Origin: Mycobacterium asiaticum | GTDB taxonomy: Bacteria; Actinomycetota; Actinomycetes; Mycobacteriales; Mycobacteriaceae | DNA length: 64,000 bases | Assembly (NCBI RefSeq): GCF_001673365.1 | Contig: NZ_LZLS01000097.1 | Location: forward strand, 1 to 64,000 | Direction of reading: 5' to 3' | Shown here: positions 50,941 through 59,038 of the stretch, piece by piece | Position numbering within the stretch: the first letter of the stretch is position 1 | Layout of the letters: the number at the start of each line of letters is the position of its first letter | Position numbers and translations under genes: made by a program | Notes under the pieces: generated by a model | Databases searched by the model: none | What the model was told of the DNA's origin: nothing | The model's input: the letters and a program-made list of their open reading frames with translations, nothing else

Positions 50941-52352
50941 ACGACGTCCATAAGCGGCTCGGCACCGTGACCTACCGCGGTTGCCAGGTCGTTGAAATAC
51001 GCCTGCATGCCCTCGCACACACCGTCTGCGGTCGCGGCCAGCGATCTGTCTGCCACCACGAAGATCGTCAGGATCCCGTCGTAGGCCATCGCAATCAAGC
51101 CCAGGCCCTTGGTGCCGCCGGGCAGCGCGGTGAGCAGCCAGCGTTCGACGCGGCCACCAAGACTGTCCGGGGCGAACGGGGGGCCGTGCACCAATGTCGC
51201 GGTGACGTTCCACTTCAGCGGCCACTTCTGGACGGCTCCACCCTTGCCGAGCATGGCACGGATGCCGGGTTCATCGGAGTCCAGCGCGTGCCGCAACCGA
51301 TCGGTGATCGCCGTCAGGACCTCGGACGGGTCGTCCTGGCCCAGAGGCGCGGTGACCACCAAGTTGCCTGTCTGCGTGGAGGAATCGACGAATACACGGT
51401 CGGTGTCCTGACGCAGATTCTTGGGCACCCCGATCTTCAGCGGTGCTTGCAGCGGCATGCCGGCGGTCTTTAGGGCCGTCTCGATGCCTCGGGCCACCGC
51501 CGACAGGTAGACGGTGTTCACCGTCGCTCCCGGGTTGCTTCGGGCGAGCGCCCGGACCTCGTCGAGCGGACGGGTTGTCAGACGGCAAACCCAGTCGCCG
51601 GTCGCAGGCACGTTGATGCCGGTCGGTGTATATGGCTGACGGGATTCCCGTCGGAGCAGGTTCGTCAGCCGCCGCACGTCGTGCACCGCGGCCCGCACAC
51701 GGCTAGGCGAACTGATCACGCGCAGTGCGTGTTTCGTCTTGTGCACCACGCCGCGACCGCGCCAGGCCAGACCGGGCGCGACTAGTCTGAGCTTCGGTGG
51801 CGCGAACACCTTTGATCGTGTCGCTTCCGAGGGCACCGCAAAGTCGAGGTCGAGCAGCACCGCACCGAACAGTGCGATGCATGCCGCGCCGTCGCCGACG
51901 GCGTGGTGCACCTGAACGATAAATGCCCACTTGCCGTCGTCGAAGCCTTCGACGACGTAGATCCGCCACGGCGGACGTCGCAAATCCAGTGGGCCCATGA
52001 CGCTTTCGATCACGTGCATCAACTCGGGAATGCCGCCGCCAAGGACCTGCCTGCTTTGCACGTGATAGTCGATATCGAACAGTTCTGCGTCAAACCACGC
52101 GGGCGGAGCCACGCCCCATGGCGTGGCGACTATGCGTTGCATCAACCGAGGAATAAGTGGCGCCCGGACGCGGACCCGCTTTCGCACTTGTTCGAGTACC
52201 GACGCCGCATCGTCGGTGGGACGTTCGGCAAAGCAAATCGAAATAAGTTGACTCTGCGATGCCCCGCCGCGTGAAAAGGCGAGTGCATCCCGCGAATTGA
52301 GATAGTCGAGCGAGCCGGGATATTGCGTGCTGGGCGTCACGGCCTGGATCAT
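50937..52352 (-). CDS. Second WS/DGAT-family acyltransferase
   Basis: A 471-residue WS/DGAT-family protein from ATG 52352; an in-frame GTG at 52385 would add 11 hydrophobic residues, and neither has a clear ribosome binding site. The active-site motif is HHAVGDG at residues 149-155, with IYVVEGFDDGKWAFIVQV before it, and the C-terminal VHGPPFAPDSLGGRVERWLL is the second region. It is only distantly like the copy at 32-33.5 kb. It is divergent from the ACP-ligase-acyltransferase fusion, and converges on the LuxR regulator with overlapping stop codons (CTAA at 50937-50940). Confidence 0.88.
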   Translation of the reverse strand: MIQAVTPSTQYPGSLDYLNSRDALAFSRGGASQSQLISICFAERPTDDAASVLEQVRKRVRVRAPLIPRLMQRIVATPWGVAPPAWFDAELFDIDYHVQSRQVLGGGIPELMHVIESVMGPLDLRRPPWRIYVVEGFDDGKWAFIVQVHHAVGDGAACIALFGAVLLDLDFAVPSEATRSKVFAPPKLRLVAPGLAWRGRGVVHKTKHALRVISSPSRVRAAVHDVRRLTNLLRRESRQPYTPTGINVPATGDWVCRLTTRPLDEVRALARSNPGATVNTVYLSAVARGIETALKTAGMPLQAPLKIGVPKNLRQDTDRVFVDSSTQTGNLVVTAPLGQDDPSEVLTAITDRLRHALDSDEPGIRAMLGKGGAVQKWPLKWNVTATLVHGPPFAPDSLGGRVERWLLTALPGGTKGLGLIAMAYDGILTIFVVADRSLAATADGVCEGMQAYFNDLATAVGHGAEPLMDVV

Positions 52353-52449
52353 AAACAGTGCGAGCGAAATTGAATATGCAGCCACAACGGCAAATTAATA
52401 AAGCATCATAATGGCACAAAATTCGCTATTCATAATGCGGAACTTTATT

Positions 52450-52455
52450 TATACT
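52450..52455 (+). promoter_or_regulatory. Possible -10 element for the ACP-ligase-acyltransferase gene
   Basis: TATACT at 52450-52455 is close to the mycobacterial TANNNT -10 consensus and would give a start of transcription about 37 bases before the ATG. The whole gap 52386-52498 is A+T-rich compared with the flanking genes. A -35 element is not clear (TTCATA at 52429-52434 is 15 bases away). Confidence 0.35.
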
Positions 52456-52498
52456 TCTGCCGCGTCGGGAATGGCGCATCGGAAGGGGCTTCAAACGA

Positions 52499-55363
52499 AT
52501 GCGGACAGAACAATGCCTACGTGACGAGCTCGCCGGTGTGCTCAGAGATGCCGGACTAGGGCAGATCGATGATCCCAATATTCTCGATTTCGATTTCGCC
52601 GAGCAACTCGGCCTGGGCAGCATCGAACTCGCCGACCTGTTCATCCGGGTTGGCAGGGCCTACGCCGTTGAACTGCCCTCGGACGAAATAGGCATGTTTC
52701 GTCGGCCGCGCGACCTGCTGGATGCCGTCGAAAAGGCTCTTGGCGCAGCTGCTTTCACGCGCCATCCCATCGAGCGGCCAGTTGCGGCCCCCGAACAAGA
52801 TGCATCCATCGCAAGCCTTGCCGCGATGGAGCCTGCGCCGATGTCCTTGCTTGATGCGCTACGCACTCGCGCCGAGCAACACAGCCAGTTTCCCCATTTG
52901 AAGTTCCTCACCGCGGACAAGCAGGTGAGCACCCTGACCTTCGGCGAGCTATGGGACCAAGGCAGGTGTGTGGCCGCGGGCTTGACCAACCTCGGCCTGA
53001 CCTGGGGCGAGCGGGTCGCAATCGTCATGCCAACGGGTCCCGATTTCTTCGTCGCATTCGTGGGTGTCCTATGCGCGGGCGGCGTCCCGGTACCGATCTA
53101 TCCTCCTTTACGACTTGACGACCTGGGCAACTATGTCGACCGGCAGAGTCGCATTTTGCAAAGTGCCACAACAGCATTCGTCATCTCTGATCCGCAGTTT
53201 AAGTCGGCGGCGGACCTGCTGTGCACGGCCACCCCATCGCTACGGGAATCCGTCACGCTGGCATCTCTGCGCGGCAGCGGTACGGCACCGTTCTGTGTCA
53301 CGACGCCCCCTGACCTCGCGCTCATCCAGTACACCTCGGGAAGCACCGGCGACCCCAAGGGTGTCGCTCTCACCCACGGCAATCTGCTGGCCAATATGCG
53401 GGCAAATAGCGACGGAATTACGCGCGCGGGCTGCAGCCCCTCAGACGTGGTGGTGTCCTGGGTGCCGCTCTACCACGACTTCGGGCTGATCGCGATGTGG
53501 ATGTCGGTGGGGATCTTCACCGGAGCAACCATAGTGCTGATGTCGCCGATCGACTTCTTGACCAAGCCGGCACTGTGGCTGTGGGCTATCGATCGGTTTC
53601 GCGCGACGACCGCCCCCACCACCACCTTCGGACTCGACCACGTCAGGCGACGCGTCTTGGACCAAGACATCGCGAGAATAGAACTTTCCAGCCTCAAGGC
53701 AGTGGTGATCGGCGCGGAACCGGTGCGGCCTAAAGCGATTGACGAATTCTGTTGCAGGTTCGAAAACTACGGATTTCGCCGCGGCGCTGTCGCGCCGGCC
53801 TATGGACTTGCCGAATCGTGCGTCGGGGTGACGTTCGCCGGCGGCGAGCAGCGGCCGCGAGTCGATCACGTCGATGCCGATCGGCTGGCGGACGAGGGTC
53901 GCGCCCTGCCCGCGGGTCAGGGCTCACGCATCCGCAGCCTGGTGTCCTGTGGGACGCCGATGGGAGATCAGCAGATTCGCATAGTCGAGTCCACGGACCG
54001 GCTGACACCGCTCGCGGAGCGCTTGGAGGGACGGGTCCTGGTGCGCGGGAAGTCGGTGATGTCGGGTTATTTCGGCCGCCCGGACGCCACAGCGGCGGTG
54101 CTGTTGGGCGATTGGCTGGACACCGGGGATCTGGGTTATCTGGCCGACGGCGAACTGTTCATCACCGGCCGGGTCAAGGACCTGATCATCAAGGCGGGCC
54201 GCAACTATCACCCACAAGACATCGAACACGCCGTCGGTGAGCTGCCTGGAGTGCGCAAAGGCTGTGTGATCGCGTTCGGCGAGCCGACCGACCAGGGTGA
54301 GGGTCTCGTAGTCGTCGCCGAAACCACCACGGACAGAGCGAAATACGACGAAATCAAGGCGCTGATCCGGGCCGCGGTCGTAGAGGCGACAGGCACGTCG
54401 GCCGACGACGTCGTACTGATTTCGCGCGGCAGCATACTCAAGACCTCCAGCGGCAAGCTGCGCCGTCAAGAGACCCGGCTGGCCTATCGGGATGGGACTT
54501 TGGGAAGACGCGCCTCGCGCCGGGGCGTTGTCCTGTTGGTGGCCCGCCTGGCCCGTTACCGGGTGCGGACGTTCATCGGGAGGCGCCGCGACGAGCTGGT
54601 CGGCAGCTACATCGCCACGGCAACGATGGCCGTCGTGTTGGTCTCGGCCGGCGCGTCGGCGTTGTTGCGCAGCCGCACCGCAACGTGGCGCTTCACCCGT
54701 CGCATGCTGCGGGTGTTGTTCGCCACCACCGGAATGTCGTTCCGACGGACCGGTGTGCCGCTACCGGATGGGCAGGCCATTTATGTCAGCAATCACCCGA
54801 CCGATATGGATCCGCTGCTGCTGCTCAGTGCGTTCGACCGACCGGTGTGCATGACCGCGAAAGCGCGACTGCTGCAAGGCCCGCTCGGGCTACTCGCCCG
54901 TCGCCTTGGCGTCATCCCCGTCGAGCCGGGCTCGTTGGAAGCGTCGCTGACGTCCTACGAACGGCTGGAACTTCTTCTGGCACAAGGCGAATCGATCCAC
55001 ATCTTCCCCGAGGGCGAGCGCCGCGACACACCCGGCACCTACCCCTTTAGACTCGGCGCGTTCAAACTGGCCGCCGCCGCAGGGATTCCGATCGTCCCGC
55101 TGGCCCTGCGGGGTCCGCGCGAGGTGATGCGGGGACGGCCGTACCGACCCGCCGCGCTGGAAGTGCAGGTGCTGCCTGCCGTGCGGCTGGACTGCCCGGC
55201 CAGCGACCTGGCCGCACTGGCCGCGGCGCGCGCGCAGGTTCGTCAAGTTATCGCCGAAGCGTCCGGCGAGCCGCTGGTCAGCAACCCAAGTCTCAAGAAG
55301 CCCGTGGTACGCGACTCGGTCGCCACCCGATTCTCCTCGTGGGGCGCCCGGGCGCGAAGGTAA
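52499..55363 (+). CDS. ACP-fatty acyl-AMP ligase-acyltransferase fusion
   Basis: A 954-residue three-domain protein. Residues ~1-85 are an acyl carrier protein with the phosphopantetheine Ser at S41 (QLGLGSIELADLF). Residues ~115-665 are an adenylating enzyme of fatty acyl-AMP ligase type: YTSGSTGDPKGVALTH near 277, WVPLYHDFGLIAMW near 320, DWLDTGDLGYLADGELF near 540 and the ending SSGKLRRQET near 655. A hydrophobic stretch lies near 702-722. Residues ~745-930 are a PlsC acyltransferase with NHPTDMD (HX4D, near 764) and FPEGERRDT (near 836). It could activate a fatty acid, load it on its own carrier and transfer it to an acceptor. The ATG has a GGAAGGGG-like site upstream. Confidence 0.9.
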   Translation: MRTEQCLRDELAGVLRDAGLGQIDDPNILDFDFAEQLGLGSIELADLFIRVGRAYAVELPSDEIGMFRRPRDLLDAVEKALGAAAFTRHPIERPVAAPEQDASIASLAAMEPAPMSLLDALRTRAEQHSQFPHLKFLTADKQVSTLTFGELWDQGRCVAAGLTNLGLTWGERVAIVMPTGPDFFVAFVGVLCAGGVPVPIYPPLRLDDLGNYVDRQSRILQSATTAFVISDPQFKSAADLLCTATPSLRESVTLASLRGSGTAPFCVTTPPDLALIQYTSGSTGDPKGVALTHGNLLANMRANSDGITRAGCSPSDVVVSWVPLYHDFGLIAMWMSVGIFTGATIVLMSPIDFLTKPALWLWAIDRFRATTAPTTTFGLDHVRRRVLDQDIARIELSSLKAVVIGAEPVRPKAIDEFCCRFENYGFRRGAVAPAYGLAESCVGVTFAGGEQRPRVDHVDADRLADEGRALPAGQGSRIRSLVSCGTPMGDQQIRIVESTDRLTPLAERLEGRVLVRGKSVMSGYFGRPDATAAVLLGDWLDTGDLGYLADGELFITGRVKDLIIKAGRNYHPQDIEHAVGELPGVRKGCVIAFGEPTDQGEGLVVVAETTTDRAKYDEIKALIRAAVVEATGTSADDVVLISRGSILKTSSGKLRRQETRLAYRDGTLGRRASRRGVVLLVARLARYRVRTFIGRRRDELVGSYIATATMAVVLVSAGASALLRSRTATWRFTRRMLRVLFATTGMSFRRTGVPLPDGQAIYVSNHPTDMDPLLLLSAFDRPVCMTAKARLLQGPLGLLARRLGVIPVEPGSLEASLTSYERLELLLAQGESIHIFPEGERRDTPGTYPFRLGAFKLAAAAGIPIVPLALRGPREVMRGRPYRPAALEVQVLPAVRLDCPASDLAALAAARAQVRQVIAEASGEPLVSNPSLKKPVVRDSVATRFSSWGARARR

Positions 55364-55391
55364 CCACAGCGGGGCGAGCGCCTCTCACGGG

Positions 55392-56045
55392 CTACCGAAA
55401 TGCCCGATTGCCATAGCGATTCAGCGAAACGAACTCCCCGACCGGCCGACGTGTGGTCGGGCCGTACTTACCCTTCGGCCAGCCCATCGGAACCACCGCA
55501 ACCGGAGTGATATTCCACGGCAACCCCAGGGCTCGCCTTGCCAACACCGTGCTCCACAGCGGCATGGTGATCAGCGCCGCGCCGAGCCCGGCCGCACGCG
55601 CCGCGAGCAACAGGTTCTGCACGGCGGGATAGATGGAACCGTAGGCGCTGCTGCTAGCGATCGTTGGATAGGGCGCAATGACGCCTTTGAGGCACGCGAC
55701 CACGACGACCGGAATGTCCTCGAAATGATCGGCCTGCCAGCGCACCGCCTTCTCGATGCGAAGCATCTTTTCGTCCATCCGATTGTTCAGAGTTCGTTTG
55801 TACAGCGGGCCAAAGACGTTGAGCGCCCGGCGATTCAACCGAGCGAGTTTGGCGACCGCTTCGCGGTCTTTGAGAACGATGAACTCCCAGTTCTGGGCAT
55901 TCGAACCGGTCGGTGCCTTCATCGCCAGCTCGAGCAGATGCAATACGAGTGAATCGTCGACCGGGTCACTCTTGAGCCGACGGATCGCACGCTGGGTACG
56001 CATAGCTTCTTCCAGCGGCATGGTCAGGGGTTCTTGCGCTGTCAT
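55392..56045 (-). CDS. Nitroreductase family FMN protein
   Basis: A 217-residue protein. TQRAIRRLKSDPVDDSLVLH at the N-terminus and MKAPTGSNAQNWEFIVLKDR near residue 45 are FMN-binding nitroreductase motifs. AVQNLLLAARAAGLGAALITM near 148 is the other family segment. The substrate is unknown. ATG 56045 is taken; the frame extends to 56069 without conservation. It converges on the ACP-ligase fusion gene with a 28-base gap and is divergent from cbiZ. Confidence 0.87.
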   Translation of the reverse strand: MTAQEPLTMPLEEAMRTQRAIRRLKSDPVDDSLVLHLLELAMKAPTGSNAQNWEFIVLKDREAVAKLARLNRRALNVFGPLYKRTLNNRMDEKMLRIEKAVRWQADHFEDIPVVVVACLKGVIAPYPTIASSSAYGSIYPAVQNLLLAARAAGLGAALITMPLWSTVLARRALGLPWNITPVAVVPMGWPKGKYGPTTRRPVGEFVSLNRYGNRAFR

Positions 56046-56160
56046 TACCTGATTCCAGCACCCGGTCACCGCGCGAGCAACTAGACGCGATTGCTACCGC
56101 AACGCGCTCCGGGGCGTCGCGCCCTATCGCCGATTTGCAAACCCGCGGCCGCCCGCCAGG

Positions 56161-56919
56161 ATGAGAGCCATGCAACCCAGGTTGACCGCACGAGTGGAAC
56201 AAACTCGCCCGATGCCGGTCCTGCTCTGGCAATTCGCCGAGCCTCGACTGTGCATCTCGTCGGGCCCGCTCGGCGGCGGTATTGGCGCCCGGGCCTGGGT
56301 GGCCAATGCAACGGTCCCGCTGGATTACGGCCGAACCGACCCGGACCGTCACCTGACCGAGATTGGCGCTGCACTCGGGCTCGTTGGCGTCGGCTGCGGA
56401 CTGCTCACCGCTGTGGACGTGACTCGCTACCACCTCGCCGCGGATAGCGGAGTACATGCCACCGCAACTGTCGGACTCTCGAACCCGGCCTGGGCTGCCG
56501 CGCCCGACCAAGACTTCCGTCGCGAGTTGCCCGCCGGCGTGCAAACGACGGCGTTCGATTACCGGACCGTCGAGTACCGACCGCTCACCGACAGTGACGA
56601 CTACCGGGTGGGGACGATCAACATCGTGGTAGCGGTGCCGGTGCGGCTCTCGCACGCGGCGCTGGTCAACGCCGTGGCCACCGCAACGGAGGCGAAGGTG
56701 CAGGCGTTGTACGAAATCGGGGTGCGGGCCACCGGGACGGCTTCGGATGCGATCGTCGTGCACTGTCCGACCACCGGGGTTGCGGAAGCATTCGGTGGAC
56801 CGCGCTCGACATTCGGCGCCCGCATCGCGCGCGCGGTCCATACTTCCGTACTTGCCGGGGCCCGGTCCTGGATCTCAGCACCAGCAGGGGGCGCTGCGAT
56901 CGGTGACCTGTCTCCCTGA
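56161..56919 (+). CDS. cbiZ: Adenosylcobinamide amidohydrolase
   Basis: A 252-residue protein of the CbiZ family. Visible marks are ALGLVGVGCGLLTAVDV near residue 75, TATVGLSNPAWAA near 100, GTINIVVAVPVRLSHAALVNA near 150 and ATGTASDAIVVHCP near 190. CbiZ cuts the amide of pseudo- or incomplete corrinoids, giving cobyric acid that can be rebuilt by CobD and then CobU-T-S, all encoded in this window. ATG 56161 or 56170 could be the start. I do not recall a cbiZ at this position in M. tuberculosis. Confidence 0.88.
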   Translation: MRAMQPRLTARVEQTRPMPVLLWQFAEPRLCISSGPLGGGIGARAWVANATVPLDYGRTDPDRHLTEIGAALGLVGVGCGLLTAVDVTRYHLAADSGVHATATVGLSNPAWAAAPDQDFRRELPAGVQTTAFDYRTVEYRPLTDSDDYRVGTINIVVAVPVRLSHAALVNAVATATEAKVQALYEIGVRATGTASDAIVVHCPTTGVAEAFGGPRSTFGARIARAVHTSVLAGARSWISAPAGGAAIGDLSP

Positions 56920-56935
56920 GCGAGCCCGCGGCCCC

Positions 56936-57007
56936 CGCTTCCTCGCTGCCTCGCCGCTTCCTCGCTGCCTCGCTGCCTCGCCGCCTTGCCGCCTCGCCGC
57001 GTCGCCG
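56936..57007 (+). repeat. Short degenerate tandem repeats (CGCYGCCT units)
   Basis: Just after cbiZ, about 72 bases consist of near-identical 8-9-base units such as CGCTGCCT, CGCTTCCT and CGCCGCCT, with a longer block repeated almost exactly at 56937 and 56955. It has no convincing coding frame. The rest of the gap (57008-57103) shows nothing I can name. Confidence 0.8.
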
Positions 57008-57103
57008 ACATATAACCCACGCACACGACACGCCGCAATCAGTCGCAGTGGTTTATCTTTCGCGGTTCGCATCTGAGCGAGGTGCGATGCGTATCAGCCG
57101 CCT

Positions 57104-57241
57104 TCAGCCTTCGACGCGGACGGTCAATGTGGGCCTGGCCGAATCCTCCGGGCCGGCCACCCGCTGCCACACCGCGTCAATCATGGGCTGTAGCAACAGT
57201 TCACCGAACCGCTCGCTCTGAAAAGAACGGGAACTCACCAC
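57104..57241 (-). pseudogene. C-terminal gene remnant or short ORF at the tRNA-Val 3' end
   Basis: A minus-strand frame of 45 residues with a coding-like sequence: FGELLLQPMIDAVWQRVAGP, then EDSARPTLTVRVEG and stop. It begins 9 bases after the 3' end of tRNA-Val. The amphipathic, ordered look and clean stop suggest the end of a once longer protein whose upstream part is missing. GTG at 57241 would allow expression as a small protein instead. No family can be named. Confidence 0.4.
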
Positions 57242-57250
57242 CGAAGAGGG

Positions 57251-57322
57251 TGGGCGCGGACGGTATCGAACCGCCGACCGCTGGTGTGTAAAACCAGAGC
57301 TCTACCACTGAGCTACGCGCCC
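57251..57322 (-). tRNA. tRNA-Val (anticodon UAC)
   Basis: The minus strand folds into a full cloverleaf. The 7-bp acceptor stem is GGGCGCG/CGCGCCC with discriminator A; the D arm is GCTCAGTGGTAGAGC; the anticodon stem CTGGT/ACCAG has loop TTTACAC, giving anticodon TAC; the T arm is GGCGG-TTCGATA-CCGTC. 72 bases, CCA not encoded. It reads GUA valine codons. The position beside ahpE agrees with a valine tRNA in this region of M. tuberculosis. Confidence 0.98.
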
Positions 57323-57372
57323 TTATAACCCCGGCGCAGGCTACACGCCCACACCCCAACCCCCCAAAACGT

Positions 57373-57834
57373 TTACCCCGCCAAAGCCGCCAACGCGCCA
57401 GTCCACAAGCTCTGATCGCGCGCCTCACCGGGCTGTTTCATCTCGGCGAAGCGGATGATCCCCGACTGGTCGACCACGAAAGTGCCGCGGTTGGAGACGC
57501 CGGCCACGTCGTTGAACACCCCGTAAGCCTGACTCACCGCGCCGTGCGGCCAGAAATCGGACAGCACCGGGAAGGTGAACCCGCTCTGCACCGCCCAGAT
57601 CTTGTGGGTGGGCGGCGGTCCGACCGAGATGGCCAGCGCCGCGCTCGAGTCGTTCTCGAACTCGGGCAGATTGTCCCGCAGCGCGTCGAGTTCGCCCTGG
57701 CAAATCCCGGTGAAGGCCAGCGGGAAGAACACCAGCAGCACGTTCTTGGCGCCCCGGAACGCGCTCAACGTGACCGGTTGCTGGTTCTGGTCGCGCAGGG
57801 TGAAGTCGGGGGCGGTGGCTCCGACGTCGAGCAT
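57373..57834 (-). CDS. ahpE: One-cysteine peroxiredoxin
   Basis: A 153-residue peroxiredoxin that reduces peroxides and peroxynitrite. The peroxidatic Cys is C45 in FPLAFTGICQGELD. No resolving Cys is present, as in AhpE, which relies on mycothiol/mycoredoxin. The length is the same as M. tuberculosis AhpE. The ATG at 57834 shares one base with the stop of the DUF3052 gene (TGATG), so the two are co-translated. Confidence 0.96.
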   Translation of the reverse strand: MLDVGATAPDFTLRDQNQQPVTLSAFRGAKNVLLVFFPLAFTGICQGELDALRDNLPEFENDSSAALAISVGPPPTHKIWAVQSGFTFPVLSDFWPHGAVSQAYGVFNDVAGVSNRGTFVVDQSGIIRFAEMKQPGEARDQSLWTGALAALAG

Positions 57835-58271
57835 CAGCGCTTCCCGGTCCGGGACTTCGGCTGTACCAAACGGCTGGCGCTCCAGTTACCCAAATTGACC
57901 GACGATGTCGGCATCAGGCCCGCGGTCGGGGCCGCCTCGGCGATGTCGGCGGGCAGCACATGGCCGGGACGGCCGGTCTTAGGTGTCAGCACCCATATGA
58001 CGCCGTCTTCGGCGAGCGGGCTGATGGCGTCCATCAGGATGTCCACCAAATCACCGTCGTCGTCGCGGTACCACAGCAACACGACGTCGACGACCTCGTC
58101 GGTGTCCTCGTCGAGCAACTCGCTGCCGCAGGCATCTTCGACATCGGCGCGGATGTCGTCGTCGGTGTCCTCGTCCCAACCCCACTCTTGGACGACTTGG
58201 TCCCGTTGGATGCCCAGTTTGCGAGCGTGATCCGCCGCGACCACCGTGGAACCTCCCTCAGACAACCGCAC
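57834..58271 (-). CDS. DUF3052 protein (Rv2239c-like)
   Basis: A 145-residue acidic protein. KLGIQRDQVVQEWGWDEDTD near residue 18 and the ending MPTSSVNLGNWSASRLVQ are conserved in the actinobacterial DUF3052 family. Function is unknown. The start could be the track-long 58271 or a GTG 27-30 bases further in, just before AADHARKLG, which is the conserved part. It is fixed next to ahpE in mycobacteria. Confidence 0.87.
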   Translation of the reverse strand: MRLSEGGSTVVAADHARKLGIQRDQVVQEWGWDEDTDDDIRADVEDACGSELLDEDTDEVVDVVLLWYRDDDGDLVDILMDAISPLAEDGVIWVLTPKTGRPGHVLPADIAEAAPTAGLMPTSSVNLGNWSASRLVQPKSRTGKR

Positions 58272-58320
58272 GACAAGCGACGAACGTTATCGTCGCACAG
58301 GCGTAGCCCACTTCATACAG

Positions 58321-58878
58321 CTAACCCACGCACATTTTCAGCGCCTTGGTCTTGGCGTCGTTGAGGCGGTCGACACGCTTGTTGAACTCCCCGGTCGACG
58401 CGTGGGTACCGATCGCATTAGCCACCTGACGTGCGGCGTCGTTGTACGTGTTGAACGCGTCACGCATCTGGGCTGGCAATGCGTCGCTGTAGCTGTTCTC
58501 CACCGCCGTGGCGCTGGCATTGAGCGCTGAGATGGCCGGGCCCTCGGTCGGGCCGGTGTTCTTGCCGCCGTTGTAGGCAGCGACGAACTCGTTCACCCTG
58601 TCGATGGCTTCTTTGCTGGTCGTCGCCAGCGCATCGCAGGAGGTGCGCATCGCCCTGGTCGTCACTGACTGCTGGCGCTGCGATTCCCGGACGCTGGATG
58701 TCACCGACGACGCCGACACCGACGCCGACACCGATGACCGGTACGCCGGGGCGATGCTGGTGTCGGCTGCACCCGTGCCATCGGTGACCTTGGTACAGCC
58801 GACGATGCCGATCACGAGCACCGCAATGCAGCCGAGCGCCAAGGCTCCTCGCTTGGGGAACCCCCCCACGTGCCTCAC
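58321..58878 (-). CDS. Probable lipoprotein (Rv2240c-like)
   Basis: A 185-residue protein from GTG 58878. The N-terminus has a hydrophobic signal [20 protein letters not shown] with a lipobox-like GIVGC, so it is probably lipid-anchored outside the membrane. A Ser/Val-rich linker ([15 protein letters not shown]) follows, then a helical domain. Two further Cys (TSCDAL and the last KMCVG) could pair. A run of seven Gs (58861-58867 as Cs on the plus strand) lies just after the start. Function unknown. Divergent from aceE. Confidence 0.78.
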   Translation of the reverse strand: MRHVGGFPKRGALALGCIAVLVIGIVGCTKVTDGTGAADTSIAPAYRSSVSASVSASSVTSSVRESQRQQSVTTRAMRTSCDALATTSKEAIDRVNEFVAAYNGGKNTGPTEGPAISALNASATAVENSYSDALPAQMRDAFNTYNDAARQVANAIGTHASTGEFNKRVDRLNDAKTKALKMCVG

Positions 58879-59038
58879 GGGGTGTGACGTTACCGGGTCG
58901 CGATCCCATCTGCCCCACAAGCACCTACTTCGGGGGTTGGGGCCGACGCCGCACATGGCTATCCGCAACGGACACCGGTGCGGCACGATAGAGGCAGGAT
59001 CACTCGAGCATCACCCCGCCGACTACAGGAGTAGCGCG

